From assembly GCF_022919075.1 (NCBI RefSeq), contig NZ_CP095078.1:1364001-1428000 (forward strand): a stretch of 64,000 bases of DNA, written 5' to 3'. This document shows, piece by piece, positions 36,264 to 45,202 of this stretch; the stretch's first letter is position 1, and each line of letters starts with the position of its first letter. The notes under the pieces were generated by a model. That model was not told the DNA's origin and did not search any database. It saw nothing but the letters and a program-made list of their open reading frames with translations. The position numbers and the translations under genes were made by a program. Source of the stretch: Nocardioides sp. W7 (GTDB taxonomy: Bacteria > Actinomycetota > Actinomycetes > Propionibacteriales > Nocardioidaceae).

Positions 36264-36317
36264 CGGACCGGCCCGCGTCCCGGCGTAAGGACGGGCGTAC
36301 GACGGCGTCCCTGATGC

Positions 36318-36464
36318 GTGACCGAGCTGACGTGGGAATCCCTGAGCGACGAGGATCGAGCTGCGCTCGCGGAGTTGTGGCGCGAGGAGCTGGCGCGAGG
36401 CTGGATCCCGCGCGCGGCCGACCTCGCCGCCGGCCTCGAGGTGGTGCGCTGGCGCTCGACCTGA
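36318..36464 (+). CDS. Candidate 48-residue protein
   Basis: GTG at 36318, TGA at 36462-36464, divergent from the sigma-fusion gene (54-bp gap). Natural-looking acidic then basic composition: T-E-L-T-W-E-S-L-S-D-E-D-R-A-A-L-A-E-L-W, then G-W-I-P-R-A-A-D-L-A-A-G-L-E-V-V. It recalls the start of small helical regulators. No Shine-Dalgarno is visible, so it could be leaderless; moderate support only. Confidence 0.4.
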   Translation: MTELTWESLSDEDRAALAELWREELARGWIPRAADLAAGLEVVRWRST

Positions 36465-36942
36465 GCCACGTGACCGATCATCAAGAACTCTTCCCCCCGG
36501 AGGTCGCCCCGAGAGCCGGGAGTCCCGGTCGGCGGCGCCGAGGACAGCATCGCGGCTCTGCCGGCCCCGCACCGTCGGAATTCTCGGTCCCCGCGCGCTT
36601 CGCCGGAGTTTTCACCCGGGAAATCACCCGATAGCGCCCGTGTCGAGCTCGGTCGGCAGATCGCGACGGGCTCGCGCGCTCGTCGTCGCCGTACTGCGGT
36701 GGTTCGCGGTGCCGGTCGCCGGCGGGGCTGTGGCTGGGGGCTGGGGGGCGCGGACCGGGCGGGAGAGTTTCATCGGTTAGCCGATAGAACTCCTGCTTGG
36801 ACGATGAACCTTCGTCGTCCCGGGATGAGGTTCATCGGCTAACCGATGAAACTCCCCGGGGCGGTCCGCGCCCCTCAGCGCGTCGGCCGGCGGCACCGGG
36901 CGTCGGGCGCCGGACCGGCCGCAGGGGCACTACCCTGCGGCC
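36465..36942. other. Gene-free stretch containing a 130-bp palindrome
   Basis: 478 bp with no supported gene. Its main content is the concentric palindrome at 36745-36874; the left part (36465-36740) shows nothing I can interpret. The right end should contain the promoter of the acyltransferase gene at 36943. Confidence 0.6.
36745..36874. repeat. 130-bp concentric intergenic palindrome
   Basis: Outer arms GGGGCGCGGACCG (36745-36757) and CGGTCCGCGCCCC (36862-36874). Within them lie near-palindromes at 36766-36791 and 36831-36850 (TTCATCGGCTAACCGATGAA) that are reverse complements of each other. A central 22-bp palindrome, GGACGATGAA-CC-TTCGTCGTCC, lies at 36799-36820. All share the centre 36809.5. 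It may fold as one long hairpin or hold paired operator sites for the downstream gene. Confidence 0.85.
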
Positions 36943-37599
36943 GTGAGTCGACGTAGGAGATGGGTCAGCGCCACCGTCCAGGCCGCGTGGGGCTGGCTGG
37001 ACCGGGCCGGCGAGATCGCGCCCGGCACGCGGGCGGCGGACGGGTTCGGGAGCTTCGGCGCCGGCAGCTGCATCGGCTTCCCGACGGCGACGCTGATGAA
37101 CGTGGGGTCGATCCACCTCGGCACCCGCACGCTGATCGGTCGCCAGGCCACCCTGTCGGTCGGCTACTCCCCGGACGACGCGGTGCTGCCCGAGCGCGGG
37201 CTCGTCATCGGCGACCGCTGCGTGATCGGCGCGCGCACCAGCCTCACCGCCCACGAGTCGATCGTCCTCGGGAACGACGTCTGGTGCGGGCAGGACGTCT
37301 TCGTCTCCGACGCGAGCCACGGCTACCAGGAGGTCGCGACCCCGATCGGGCGGCAGTTCGGCACGCACAGCCCGGTCGTCATCGGGGACGGGTGCTGGAT
37401 CGGGCACGGCGCGATCGTGCTGCCCGGCACCAGGCTCGGCCGCAACGTGGTCGTCGCGGCCGGCTCGGTCGTCCGCGGCGAGGTCGACGACCACGCGGTC
37501 GTCGCCGGGGTGCCCGCCCGCGTGGTGCGGCGTCATGAGCCGGGGGTCGGCTGGGTCGCCGCGAGCGGCGACGTACGCCCTGAGCTGCCGTCTGCCTGA
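36943..37599 (+). CDS. Hexapeptide-repeat acyltransferase
   Basis: 218 residues with left-handed beta-helix repeats: I-G-D-R-C-V-I-G-A-R, I-V-L-G-N-D-V-W-C-G, V-V-I-G-D-G-C-W-I-G-H-G-A-I-V-L-P-G and L-G-R-N-V-V-V-A-A-G-S-V-V-R-G. The catalytic-type histidine is in S-H-G-Y; A-G-V-P-A-R-V-V ends the fold. Related to O-acetyltransferases of sugars or surface polymers; substrate unknown. The palindrome lies just upstream. Confidence 0.9.
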   Translation: MSRRRRWVSATVQAAWGWLDRAGEIAPGTRAADGFGSFGAGSCIGFPTATLMNVGSIHLGTRTLIGRQATLSVGYSPDDAVLPERGLVIGDRCVIGARTSLTAHESIVLGNDVWCGQDVFVSDASHGYQEVATPIGRQFGTHSPVVIGDGCWIGHGAIVLPGTRLGRNVVVAAGSVVRGEVDDHAVVAGVPARVVRRHEPGVGWVAASGDVRPELPSA

Positions 37600-37669
37600 G
37601 GCCGTGGTCTCGCCGAAGAGGTAGCCGCACCACCACCGGCGCCGATGCGTCTGTTCGGGGCGCTTTGCC

Positions 37670-38950
37670 GTGGCTACCGTGTGGCACGTGCTGACCCCCA
37701 TCTCGTATCCCGCCTACCCCGCCCCGTCCCCCCGCGCGCTGGAGCTGTACGACGCGATGGTGGCGTTCATGCGCGAGGAGGTGTTCCCCGCCGAGGCGTC
37801 GTACGACGCGTTCCGGCAGGCGGCCGGTCCGGGCGACCACACGGTCCCGCCGGTGGTCGAGGAGCTGAAGGCCAAGGCCCGCGAGCGGGGGCTGTGGAAC
37901 CTCTTCCTGCCCGCGGAGTCGGGCCTGTCGCAGCTGGAGTACGCGCCGATCGCGGAGCTGTCGGGCTGGAGCATCGAGATCGCGCCGGAGGCGATCAACT
38001 GCCAGGCGCCGGACACCGGCAACATGGAGCTGCTGCACATGCTCGGCACGCCGGCGCAGCAGGAGCGGTGGCTGGTGCCGCTGCTGGCCGGGGAGATCCG
38101 CTCGGGGTTCGCGATGACCGAGCCGGGGGTCGCGAGCTCGGACGCGACGAACATCGAGACCCGGATGGTGCGCGACGGCGACGAGTACGTCGTCAACGGC
38201 CGCAAGTGGTGGACCAGCGGTGCGGCCGACCCGCGCTGCGAGGTGCTGATCGTGATGGGCAAGACCGACCCGGCCGCGGCGACGCACCGCCAGCAGTCGA
38301 TGCTCGTGGTGCCGGTCGACACCCCCGGCGTCGATGTCCAGCGGTCGCTGCCGGTCTTCGGTCGCCAGGACCAGCACGGTCACAACGTGGTCGTCTTCAC
38401 CGACGTCCGGGTGCCGGTCACGGCGGTGATCGGTGAGGAGGGCGGCGGGTTCGCGGCCGCCCAGGCCCGGCTCGGGCCGGGCCGGATCCACCACGTGATG
38501 CGGGCCCTGGGCGCGGGTGAACGGGCGCTGGCGATGATGGTCAAGCGTGCCCAGACCCGGGAGGCGTTCGGCGGACCGCTGGCCGAGCAGTCCGCGGTGC
38601 GCGAGCGGATCGCGGAGTCGCGCATCGAGCTGGAGCAGGCCCGGGCGCTCTGCCACCGGGCGGCGTACACGGTCGACGCGGAGGGCAACAAGGCCGCGCG
38701 GCACCTGATCGCGGCCGCCAAGGTCGCCGTACCGCGCGCGGTGCTGTCGGTGATCGACCGGGCGATCCAGCTGCACGGCGGCGCCGGGGTCACCGACGCC
38801 ACGGTGCTCTCGATGCTCTACGGGTGGCACCGCGCGATGCGGATCTTCGACGGACCCGACGAGGCCCACCTGACCACGCTGGCGCGAGCCGAGCTGAAGC
38901 GCGAGCCGCTGTTCGAGCTGCCCGAGCCGATCCTCGGCCAGTTCTCCTAG
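37670..38950 (+). CDS. Acyl-CoA dehydrogenase (ACAD10/11-like)
   Basis: Up to 426 residues; in-frame GTG starts at 37670, 37679 and 37688 are possible and none has a clear Shine-Dalgarno, so the true start may be 37688 (M-L-T-P-I-S-Y). FAD enzyme that oxidises acyl-CoA to enoyl-CoA. Seen: F-A-M-T-E-P-G-V-A-S-S-D-A-T, W-W-T-S-G-A (FAD-binding region), R-L-G-P-G-R-I-H-H, Q-L-H-G-G-A-G-V-T. Followed by palindromic repeat copy A. Confidence 0.95.
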   Translation: MATVWHVLTPISYPAYPAPSPRALELYDAMVAFMREEVFPAEASYDAFRQAAGPGDHTVPPVVEELKAKARERGLWNLFLPAESGLSQLEYAPIAELSGWSIEIAPEAINCQAPDTGNMELLHMLGTPAQQERWLVPLLAGEIRSGFAMTEPGVASSDATNIETRMVRDGDEYVVNGRKWWTSGAADPRCEVLIVMGKTDPAAATHRQQSMLVVPVDTPGVDVQRSLPVFGRQDQHGHNVVVFTDVRVPVTAVIGEEGGGFAAAQARLGPGRIHHVMRALGAGERALAMMVKRAQTREAFGGPLAEQSAVRERIAESRIELEQARALCHRAAYTVDAEGNKAARHLIAAAKVAVPRAVLSVIDRAIQLHGGAGVTDATVLSMLYGWHRAMRIFDGPDEAHLTTLARAELKREPLFELPEPILGQFS

Positions 38951-39001
38951 CGCCGGGCGGGTGGCGGCTTGACGTCGCTGCTGGGCCTGCGTCGGGCCGT
39001 A

Positions 39002-39090
39002 GGTTCATCACGGTATGCAGGTGAGTTCGCACCTCCCATGGTGGGTACGCCGTGGGGACTGCCGATCCGGCTGCATACCGTGATGAAGCC
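39002..39090. repeat. Intergenic palindromic element, copy A
   Basis: Arms TTCATCACGGTATGCAG (39004-39020) and CTGCATACCGTGATGAA (39071-39087) pair perfectly (17 bp). An inner partly decayed hairpin lies at 39030-39043 / 39048-39061. It is the same family as 58269-58356, in opposite orientation. It lies in the 215-bp gap between the acyl-CoA dehydrogenase and the VOC gene. Confidence 0.9.
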
Positions 39091-39165
39091 GCGGGCCTCC
39101 CACCGACCAGAACCGCCCACGACTCAGGTCAGGAACTGACCGCAACCGCTCGTACCGTGGTCGTC

Positions 39166-39537
39166 ATGGACTACAAGATCGAGCTCATCCCCCTTGCCGT
39201 CTCCGACGTCGACCGCTCCGTCGCCTTCTACGGCGACGGGCTCGGCTGGAGTGTCGACCACGACCGCACCGTCTCGCCGGAGCTCCGGTTCGTGCAGGTC
39301 ACCCCGCCCGGCTCGGCGTGCTCGATCTGCTTCGGCATCGGGCTCGAGATGATGCCGGCGGGCTCGAGCCAGTTCATCCAGGTCGTCGTCGCGGACGCCG
39401 ATGCGGCCCTCGCCGAGCTCCGCGGTCGAGGGATCGCCTGCGAGGGCGTCGACGAGCAGCCGTGGGGCCGGTTCGTCCACTTCCAGGACCCGGACGGCAA
39501 CCGGTGGGCGCTCCAGCAGATCGTCATCCCGTCCTGA
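39166..39537 (+). CDS. VOC-superfamily protein
   Basis: 123 residues from ATG 39166. Glyoxalase/bleomycin-resistance fold: L-A-V-S-D-V-D-R-S-V-A-F-Y-G-D-G-L-G-W, Q-F-I-Q-V-V-V-A-D-A-D-A-A-L-A-E-L, F-Q-D-P-D-G-N-R-W-A-L-Q-Q. Substrate unknown. Convergent with the DUF1905 gene. Confidence 0.88.
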   Translation: MDYKIELIPLAVSDVDRSVAFYGDGLGWSVDHDRTVSPELRFVQVTPPGSACSICFGIGLEMMPAGSSQFIQVVVADADAALAELRGRGIACEGVDEQPWGRFVHFQDPDGNRWALQQIVIPS

Positions 39538-39552
39538 GCGAGACCGCGCGCC

Positions 39553-39849
39553 TCAGCGCGGGCGCACGTCGACGCTCAGGCGCACCGTCACGACGTCGCC
39601 CAGCGCGATCCCCTCGGCGGCGCGCAGCTTGTCCTTCAGGGGCACGACGTACCCGCCGTCCTTGGGCCACAGCGAGGTGGTGACCGAGGTGTCGCCCACG
39701 GTCACGGTGACGGGGATCATCCCCCAGCCGTACGACACCAGGGCGGCCGCCTCGGCGAGCTCGACGCACTCGTCCTCGGGCACCGAGACGAAGTGGTACG
39801 GCGCGGGGCCGCGCCACTCCCAGACCACGCCGTCGAACTCCAGGATCAC
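39553..39849 (-). CDS. DUF1905-type protein
   Basis: 98 residues from GTG 39849. F-D-G-V-V-W-E-W-R-G-P-A-P-Y-H-F, then W-G-M-I-P-V-T-V-T-V-G and L-P-L/V-P-L-K-D-K-L-R with D-V-V-T-V-R-L match the DUF1905 small beta-barrel family. It starts immediately after the histidine kinase stop and may be co-transcribed with it. Molecular function unknown. Confidence 0.82.
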   Translation of the reverse strand: MILEFDGVVWEWRGPAPYHFVSVPEDECVELAEAAALVSYGWGMIPVTVTVGDTSVTTSLWPKDGGYVVPLKDKLRAAEGIALGDVVTVRLSVDVRPR

Positions 39850-39850
39850 G

Positions 39851-42592
39851 CTAGTCAGCACCACCGCTGAGCGCGTCCTGCGCACGCTCCACCTCGGCGG
39901 CGGCGGCCGCGGCGAGCCGGGCCACCGTTCCCGGGTCGGCGCCGTTGCGGGCGACGGACTCGAGCTCGGTGAACAGGTGCGCGACCCGCAGGGCGCCCAG
40001 GGCCGCGCTCGCCGAGCGCATGCTGTGGGCGATGTCGGCCGCGGCGGGTGCGTCGGACGCGGCCACGGCCGAGGCGAGCCGGGTGAGCTGCTGGTCGGAG
40101 TCGGTGACCCAGGCACCGATCAGCCGCTGCCGGAAGGCGCCTGCGTCGGGGCCGAGGTGCCCGACGAGCGTCTTGAGGACGGTGGGATCGAGCACGGGCG
40201 GGAGCCCGTCGTCGTCCGACGAAGTCGGCTCCTCCGCCGGGGGCGCGGGCCGGACCCTCGCCAGGGCGGCGGCGAGCTCCTCGGCACGGACCGGCTTGGA
40301 CAGGTGGTCGTCCATGCCGGCGGCGAAGGTGGCCTCGATGTCCTCGACGAGCGCGCCGGCGGTCATGGCGACGATCCGGGGCTGCCGCTCCGGGGGCAGC
40401 TCGGCGCGGATCCGACGGGTGGCCTCGTGCCCGTCCATGACCGGCATGTGCACGTCCATCAGCACCAGGTCGTACGGCGCCGCGTGCACGGCTGCCAGCG
40501 CCTCCTCGCCGTTGGCGACCACCAGCGGGCGCTGGCCGAGCCGCTCGAGCATCAGCGTCGCGACCTTCTGGTTCACGGTGTTGTCCTCGGCGAGCAGGAT
40601 CCGCAGCGGGCCCACCGGCTCGGGCACGGCGGTCGGCGCCGGGACCGGCTCGCGGGCGCCGAGCAGGTGCGCGACGGTGTCGCGGAGGGCCGCGGCCTTG
40701 ACCGGCTTGGTGAGGTGGGCGAGGCCGACCCCGGCCGCCCCGGGCAGCCGCTCGCCGAGCGAGGTCAGCAGGAGCAGGGGCACGTCGGCCCAGCCGGGCA
40801 GCTCGCGCAGCCCGCGGGCCAGTCCGAGGCCGTCGAGCTCGGGCATGTGCATGTCGAGCACGCCCAGGTCGAAGACCTCGGGGCCGGCCGCCATGGCCTC
40901 GAGCGCCCGGACGGGGTCGGCGTGGTCGACGACCTGCATGCCCCACGCCTCGAGCTGGGCGCGCAGGATGTGGCGGTTGGTGTCGTTGTCGTCGACGACC
41001 AGCGCCCGCCGGCCCCGGAGCTCGGCGGGGGCCACCCGAGCCCGGTCCTCCTCGGCGCCGGCGGCCCGGGTCATCGGGACGACCATGGTGAACGTCGAGC
41101 CGGCGCCGGCTTCGCTCTCGACGAGGAGCCGGCCGCCCAGCGCCTGGGCGAGCCGCTGGCTGATCGCCAGGCCCAGCCCGGTGCCGCCGTACACGCGGGT
41201 GGTGGTGCTGTCGACCTGGGTGAAGGAGCGGAACAGCCGGTGCATCCGGTCCTCGGGGATGCCGATGCCCGTGTCGCGGACGGCGAACGCCAGGGTCGGC
41301 CGGTCGGGGTCGGTCCCGTCCTCGACCCGGACCCGCACCAGGACCTCGCCCTCGGCGGTGAACTTCACGGCGTTGCTGAGCAGGTTGACCAGCACCTGGC
41401 GGACCCGGGTCACGTCGCTCTCGACCACCGCGGGCACGTCCGGGTCGATCTGGCAGACCAGGTCGATTCCCTTCGCGCCGGCCTGGGCGGCGACCAGGTC
41501 CAGCGAGGACTCGACGCACTCGCGCAGCGCGAAGGCGTGCTCCTCGAGGTCGAGCTCGCCGGACTCGATCTTCGAGAAGTCGAGGACGTCGTTGATGATC
41601 GTGAGCAGCGCGTCACCCGAGGTCCGGACGGTCTCGGCGTAGTCGCGTTGCTGGTCGTCCAGGTCGGTGGACAGCAGCAGCCCGCTCATCCCGATGACCG
41701 CGTTCATCGGGGTGCGGATCTCGTGGGACATGGTGGCCAGGAACGCCGACTTCGCGACGTTGGCGGCCTCGGCCTCCAGGCGCGCCGCCACCAGGTCGCG
41801 CTCCCGCTCGGCGAGCGCCCCGGCCATGTCGTCCAAGCCCTCGCCGATCAGGCGCAGCTCGGCCGGGGCGGGCTTGCGGGGGCGCGGCTCGAGGTCGCCG
41901 TCGCGGATCCGGCCGATCGTGTCCAGCAGCTCGTCGACGGGCTCCACCACCGCCGCGCGGAGGGTCCGGCGCTGGCGGGTGACGATGTACGCCGCACCGG
42001 TCAGCAGCAGCACCTCGAGGAAGAGGGCCAGGACCAGCACCGTGGTCTGCTGGTTCTGCTCGGTCGCCCGCAGCTCGTCCGCGGCGGTCTCGAGCTCGTC
42101 GTGGCTGTTGCGGTAGTCGTCGAAGAGGCTCCGGCCCCGCTCGACGAAGTCCGTCTTCGCGGCGCTGCCCGGCTGGGCGGCCAGGCCGTCGCCGAGCGAC
42201 ATCGCCTCGGCCACCCAGTCCGCGCTCCAGGTTTCGATCGAGGCCTGCTGACGGATCAGCAGGGGACCGACTCCGTCGAGGTCGCCGATGAGCTCCTCCG
42301 CCTCGGCGAGCTGCGTGGCGGCGTCCTTGCGTCCCTGCATGTACGGCGCGAGGTCGGCCTCGTCGCCGGTCAGGAGGTACGCCCGGACGCCGGTCTCCTG
42401 GTCGAGCATGGCGAGGTGGGCGAGCCGGACCGCACGGGCGCCGTCGGTGACCTCCTCGAGGTCGCGGTTCTGGACGAGGGCGAGATACATGAGGATCGCG
42501 CCGTTGACCACGGCCACGAGAGCAACGGCGAGCAGGCCCGTGAGCGTGACCCGGCCGACCTGCCGCGCGAGGGACACGGTCGATGGTCTCAT
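39851..42592 (-). CDS. Hybrid sensor histidine kinase with two receiver domains and Hpt
   Basis: 913 residues from ATG 42592. Order: TM1 (about 12-38), CHASE3-like extracellular region, TM2, HAMP, HisKA H-box S-H-E-I-R-T-P-M-N, HATPase ([23 protein letters not shown]), receiver 1 (Asp in V-L-D-M-H-M-P-E), receiver 2 (Asp in [11 protein letters not shown]), and a terminal Hpt domain with His in [10 protein letters not shown] complete phosphorelay in one protein, resembling BarA/TorS-type kinases. The final response regulator is not encoded nearby. Confidence 0.95.
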   Translation of the reverse strand: MRPSTVSLARQVGRVTLTGLLAVALVAVVNGAILMYLALVQNRDLEEVTDGARAVRLAHLAMLDQETGVRAYLLTGDEADLAPYMQGRKDAATQLAEAEELIGDLDGVGPLLIRQQASIETWSADWVAEAMSLGDGLAAQPGSAAKTDFVERGRSLFDDYRNSHDELETAADELRATEQNQQTTVLVLALFLEVLLLTGAAYIVTRQRRTLRAAVVEPVDELLDTIGRIRDGDLEPRPRKPAPAELRLIGEGLDDMAGALAERERDLVAARLEAEAANVAKSAFLATMSHEIRTPMNAVIGMSGLLLSTDLDDQQRDYAETVRTSGDALLTIINDVLDFSKIESGELDLEEHAFALRECVESSLDLVAAQAGAKGIDLVCQIDPDVPAVVESDVTRVRQVLVNLLSNAVKFTAEGEVLVRVRVEDGTDPDRPTLAFAVRDTGIGIPEDRMHRLFRSFTQVDSTTTRVYGGTGLGLAISQRLAQALGGRLLVESEAGAGSTFTMVVPMTRAAGAEEDRARVAPAELRGRRALVVDDNDTNRHILRAQLEAWGMQVVDHADPVRALEAMAAGPEVFDLGVLDMHMPELDGLGLARGLRELPGWADVPLLLLTSLGERLPGAAGVGLAHLTKPVKAAALRDTVAHLLGAREPVPAPTAVPEPVGPLRILLAEDNTVNQKVATLMLERLGQRPLVVANGEEALAAVHAAPYDLVLMDVHMPVMDGHEATRRIRAELPPERQPRIVAMTAGALVEDIEATFAAGMDDHLSKPVRAEELAAALARVRPAPPAEEPTSSDDDGLPPVLDPTVLKTLVGHLGPDAGAFRQRLIGAWVTDSDQQLTRLASAVAASDAPAAADIAHSMRSASAALGALRVAHLFTELESVARNGADPGTVARLAAAAAAEVERAQDALSGGAD

Positions 42593-42770
42593 GGTCGCGC
42601 GAGGCGTACGTCGCCCAGTCTCGCCCAGGTCTGGCTGAGGTCTGCGCCACGCGTGCGATGGGGGTCGGCTACCTCCTGGCCCTCGTGGAGCATCCGTCCC
42701 AGACCTGAGTCCCGCGAGTCCCGGACCTTCGACCCTGCCCGGGGACCGGCGGGCCGGCGAGGCTCGTCGC

Positions 42771-43085
42771 GTGACGAACGAGATGAACCCCGGCAGCTTC
42801 AACTTCGGCCCGCTCTGGTGGGCGATCTTCATCGCGATCGCGGCGTTCGCCGTGGTGGGCGTGATGATGCTGTTCCTGTGGCAGGCCAGCAAGGAGTCCG
42901 TCCCGCGGACCCGCGTGCATCAGCGCATCGACCGCCCCCTCGGGGCGGGGCGCCAGCAGGTCGGGCGTGAGCTGGGCGCGGCCCAGGACGACCCTCGCGC
43001 CGACCTCCTCGATCAGCCTCAGCCCCGTGCCGAGGAGGGGCTTGTGGTTTCGGGAAGCCCGCTGATCGCCCGTCCCACGCCCTGA
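42771..43085 (+). CDS. Small single-span membrane protein (C-terminus uncertain)
   Basis: GTG at 42771. [17 protein letters not shown], then one membrane span (about 17-42). Residues after about 50 look out of frame or random and overlap the convergent IclR gene by 67 bp, so the real protein may end earlier through a frameshift or be a remnant. Divergent from the histidine kinase. Confidence 0.5.
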   Translation: MTNEMNPGSFNFGPLWWAIFIAIAAFAVVGVMMLFLWQASKESVPRTRVHQRIDRPLGAGRQQVGRELGAAQDDPRADLLDQPQPRAEEGLVVSGSPLIARPTP

Positions 43086-43807
43086 GCGGCGACCTGGAGT
43101 GCGGCGACCAGCCTGGGGCGGTCGTTCTTCAGGGACGGTACGACCATGCCGAGCGCGGCGACCACGTCCGTGCCGCGCCGGATCGGCACCGCGACCGAGC
43201 AGGCACCGAGGCTCATCTCCTCGACCGTGGTGGCCCAGCCCTCCCTGGCGGCGCGGGTCAGCTGGCGGCGCAGCGTCCCCGGCTGGGTGACGGTGTACGG
43301 CGTGATCCGGGCCAGGTCGCTCCCGAGGATCTGGGTCTGCACGTCGGCCGGTGCGTGCGCGAGCAGGATCTTGCCGACCCCGGTGGCGTGCAGCGGCAGC
43401 CGGGAGCCGACCGTGCTCACGACCGGCACGGACGCGTGGCCCGCGAGCCGGTCGAGGTAGAGCACCTCGGCCCCGTCGCGCACCGCGAGGTGGACGGTGG
43501 CCAGGGTGGCGCCGTACAGGTCGTGCAGGAACGGCGAGGCGACCTCGACGAGACCCGCGTTGAACGGCGCCAGCAGGCCGATGTCCCACAGCCGCCGGCC
43601 CACGACGTACCGACCGTCGACGGCGCGGGCGAGCGCACCCCACGCGACCAGCTCGGCGACCAGCCGGTGCGCGGTCGGCAGCGGCAGCTCGGCCCGCACC
43701 GCCAGCTCGGTCAGGGTGAGCCGGCGGTGGTCCTCGTCGAACGCGCCGATCAGCGCGAGCGCCCGCCCGGTGACCGTGGTGCCGGGGCGGGAGACGTTGC
43801 CGGCCAT
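43019..43807 (-). CDS. IclR-family regulator (PcaR-like)
   Basis: 262 residues from ATG 43807. Winged helix (L-T-L-T-E-L-A-V-R-A-E-L-P-L-P-T-A-H-R-L-V-A-E-L) and the IclR effector domain (A-T-G-V-G-K-I-L-L-A near residue 140). Located directly downstream of the aromatic-acid transporter and close to pcaHGBL, so it probably responds to protocatechuate or beta-ketoadipate. It has three copies of a CCGAGTCAGCA motif just upstream. Confidence 0.92.
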   Translation of the reverse strand: MAGNVSRPGTTVTGRALALIGAFDEDHRRLTLTELAVRAELPLPTAHRLVAELVAWGALARAVDGRYVVGRRLWDIGLLAPFNAGLVEVASPFLHDLYGATLATVHLAVRDGAEVLYLDRLAGHASVPVVSTVGSRLPLHATGVGKILLAHAPADVQTQILGSDLARITPYTVTQPGTLRRQLTRAAREGWATTVEEMSLGACSVAVPIRRGTDVVAALGMVVPSLKNDRPRLVAALQVAAQGVGRAISGLPETTSPSSARG

Positions 43808-43842
43808 GCACCCGAGTCTTCCACCCACCGGAACCCCCCTCG

Positions 43843-43896
43843 CCGAGTCAGCAGGAGTAGCGGGCCGAGTCAGCACCACTGGTGCTGACTCGGCCC
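43843..43896. promoter_or_regulatory. Hairpin and direct repeats before the IclR gene
   Basis: CCGAGTCAGCA occurs at 43843-43853 and 43865-43875 (22-bp period) and inverted at 43883-43893. The last two belong to a perfect 17-bp stem, GGGCCGAGTCAGCACCA (43862-43878) / TGGTGCTGACTCGGCCC (43880-43896). It ends the transporter transcript and/or is an operator for IclR autoregulation. Confidence 0.6.
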
Positions 43897-43901
43897 ACCA
43901 T

Positions 43902-45098
43902 TCATGAGGACTCGGCGTGGGCCGGCTCGCGGACGTGGGCCGGGACGGTCGCCAGGGCCAGTACGGCGAGGAGGGCCGCGACTGCGAACGCGTAGAAGCC
44001 CCAGGGGTAGGCGACGCCGGCGGTGACGAGCAGGCCGCCGAGCGAGGGGCCGACGATGGCGCCGACCCGGCCGATGCCGGCGGCCGCGCCGAGCGCGGTG
44101 CCGCGGATCTCCGGCGGGTAGAGGTGCCCGACGAACGCGTAGACGAGCACCTGGGCGCTGAAGACGAAGATGCCGGTGAGCAGCACGGCGACGTAGACGA
44201 GGAGCGAGCTCTCCAGCTTGATCGACAGCAGGGCGAGGAAGACGGCCGCCAGCCCGAACCACAGCAGCACGGTCGGCTTGTTGCCGCGGGAGTCGGAGAT
44301 GACCCCGGCGACCAGCAGGCCGATGACGGCGCCGACGTTGAGCACCAGCAGCAGGCTGGTGCCGGCCTTGATGGAGTAGCCGGCCTCGCCCATGATCTTC
44401 GGCAGCCAGGTGTTGAGCCCGTAGACCAGCAGCAGACCCATGAACGACGCGACCCACAGGCCCAGGCTGATCCGCAGGTACTGGCCGCTGACGACGTCGG
44501 TGCTGCGCGGCGGCTTCTCGGCGGTACGACGCAGGTAGGTCTCGGACTCGGGCAGCTTGGCCCACATCAGCGGCAGGGTGAGCAGGCCGGCGACGCCGCC
44601 GATCACGAACATCGCCTCCCAGCCGAACGCGTCGATCACCCACAGGGCGAGCAGGGCCGTGAGCACCGCGCCGACGTGGTAGCCGGTCATCATCCGGGTG
44701 ACCGCCGAGCCGCCGCGGCCCGCGGGGGCGTGCTCGCTCATGTAGGCGAGCGCGGTCGGCAGGCAGGCGCCGAGGCCCAGGCCGGCGAAGAAGCGCAGCG
44801 CGGTGAACTGGGTCGTCGTCTGGGCGAACGCGACCGCGATCGTCAGCACCGAGAAGAGCGCGATGCTGCTGATCAGACTGATCCGCCGCCCGAACCGGTC
44901 GGTGAGCGGGCCGATGGCGACCGCGCCGATCCCGACGCCGACCAGGCCGATCGTGGAGGCGGTGGTCAGGGAGGCGTCGGTGAAGCCGAGGTCGCCGGAC
45001 TTCGACAGGGTCGGGATCACCGCGCCGAGGACGACGAGGTCGAAGCCGTCGAGTGCTACGGCGATCCAACAGAGGAGGACGGGCCAGCTGCGGTTCAT
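43902..45098 (-). CDS. MFS aromatic-acid transporter (PcaK-like)
   Basis: 398 residues, twelve spans. The aromatic acid:H+ symporter signature D-G-F-D-L-V-V-L-G lies in span 1, and G-P-L-T-D-R-F-G-R-R in loop 2-3; W-L-P-K-I-M is typical of the family. Probably imports protocatechuate or 4-hydroxybenzoate for the divergent pca genes. No Shine-Dalgarno upstream of the ATG. Confidence 0.9.
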   Translation of the reverse strand: MNRSWPVLLCWIAVALDGFDLVVLGAVIPTLSKSGDLGFTDASLTTASTIGLVGVGIGAVAIGPLTDRFGRRISLISSIALFSVLTIAVAFAQTTTQFTALRFFAGLGLGACLPTALAYMSEHAPAGRGGSAVTRMMTGYHVGAVLTALLALWVIDAFGWEAMFVIGGVAGLLTLPLMWAKLPESETYLRRTAEKPPRSTDVVSGQYLRISLGLWVASFMGLLLVYGLNTWLPKIMGEAGYSIKAGTSLLLVLNVGAVIGLLVAGVISDSRGNKPTVLLWFGLAAVFLALLSIKLESSLLVYVAVLLTGIFVFSAQVLVYAFVGHLYPPEIRGTALGAAAGIGRVGAIVGPSLGGLLVTAGVAYPWGFYAFAVAALLAVLALATVPAHVREPAHAESS

Positions 45099-45101
45099 GG
45101 G

Positions 45102-45112
45102 GTGACCGTCAC
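45102..45112. promoter_or_regulatory. Palindrome in transporter/pcaH divergent region
   Basis: GTGAC-C-GTCAC, 4 bases before the transporter ATG, in the 104-bp divergent gap shared with pcaH. A possible regulator site. Confidence 0.35.
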
Positions 45113-45202
45113 ACCGCGGTCCTGGTCTAGACGACCGATGCCTTCCGGTGAGTGGAAGGCGAGCGGGTCGATGACGGCGGCGGGCGTCGTACCGTCCCTG
45201 AC

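Noticed and set aside
35489-36572. Extended start of the sigma-fusion gene at 36572
   Set aside because: Residues before the GTG at 36263 do not resemble sigma region 2 and would overlap the divergent small ORF and promoter region.
39401-42970. 1189-codon plus-strand open frame opposite the histidine kinase
   Set aside because: It is the antisense shadow of a clear multi-domain kinase in GC-rich DNA; the translation shows no domain and is rich in Arg, Gly and Asp.
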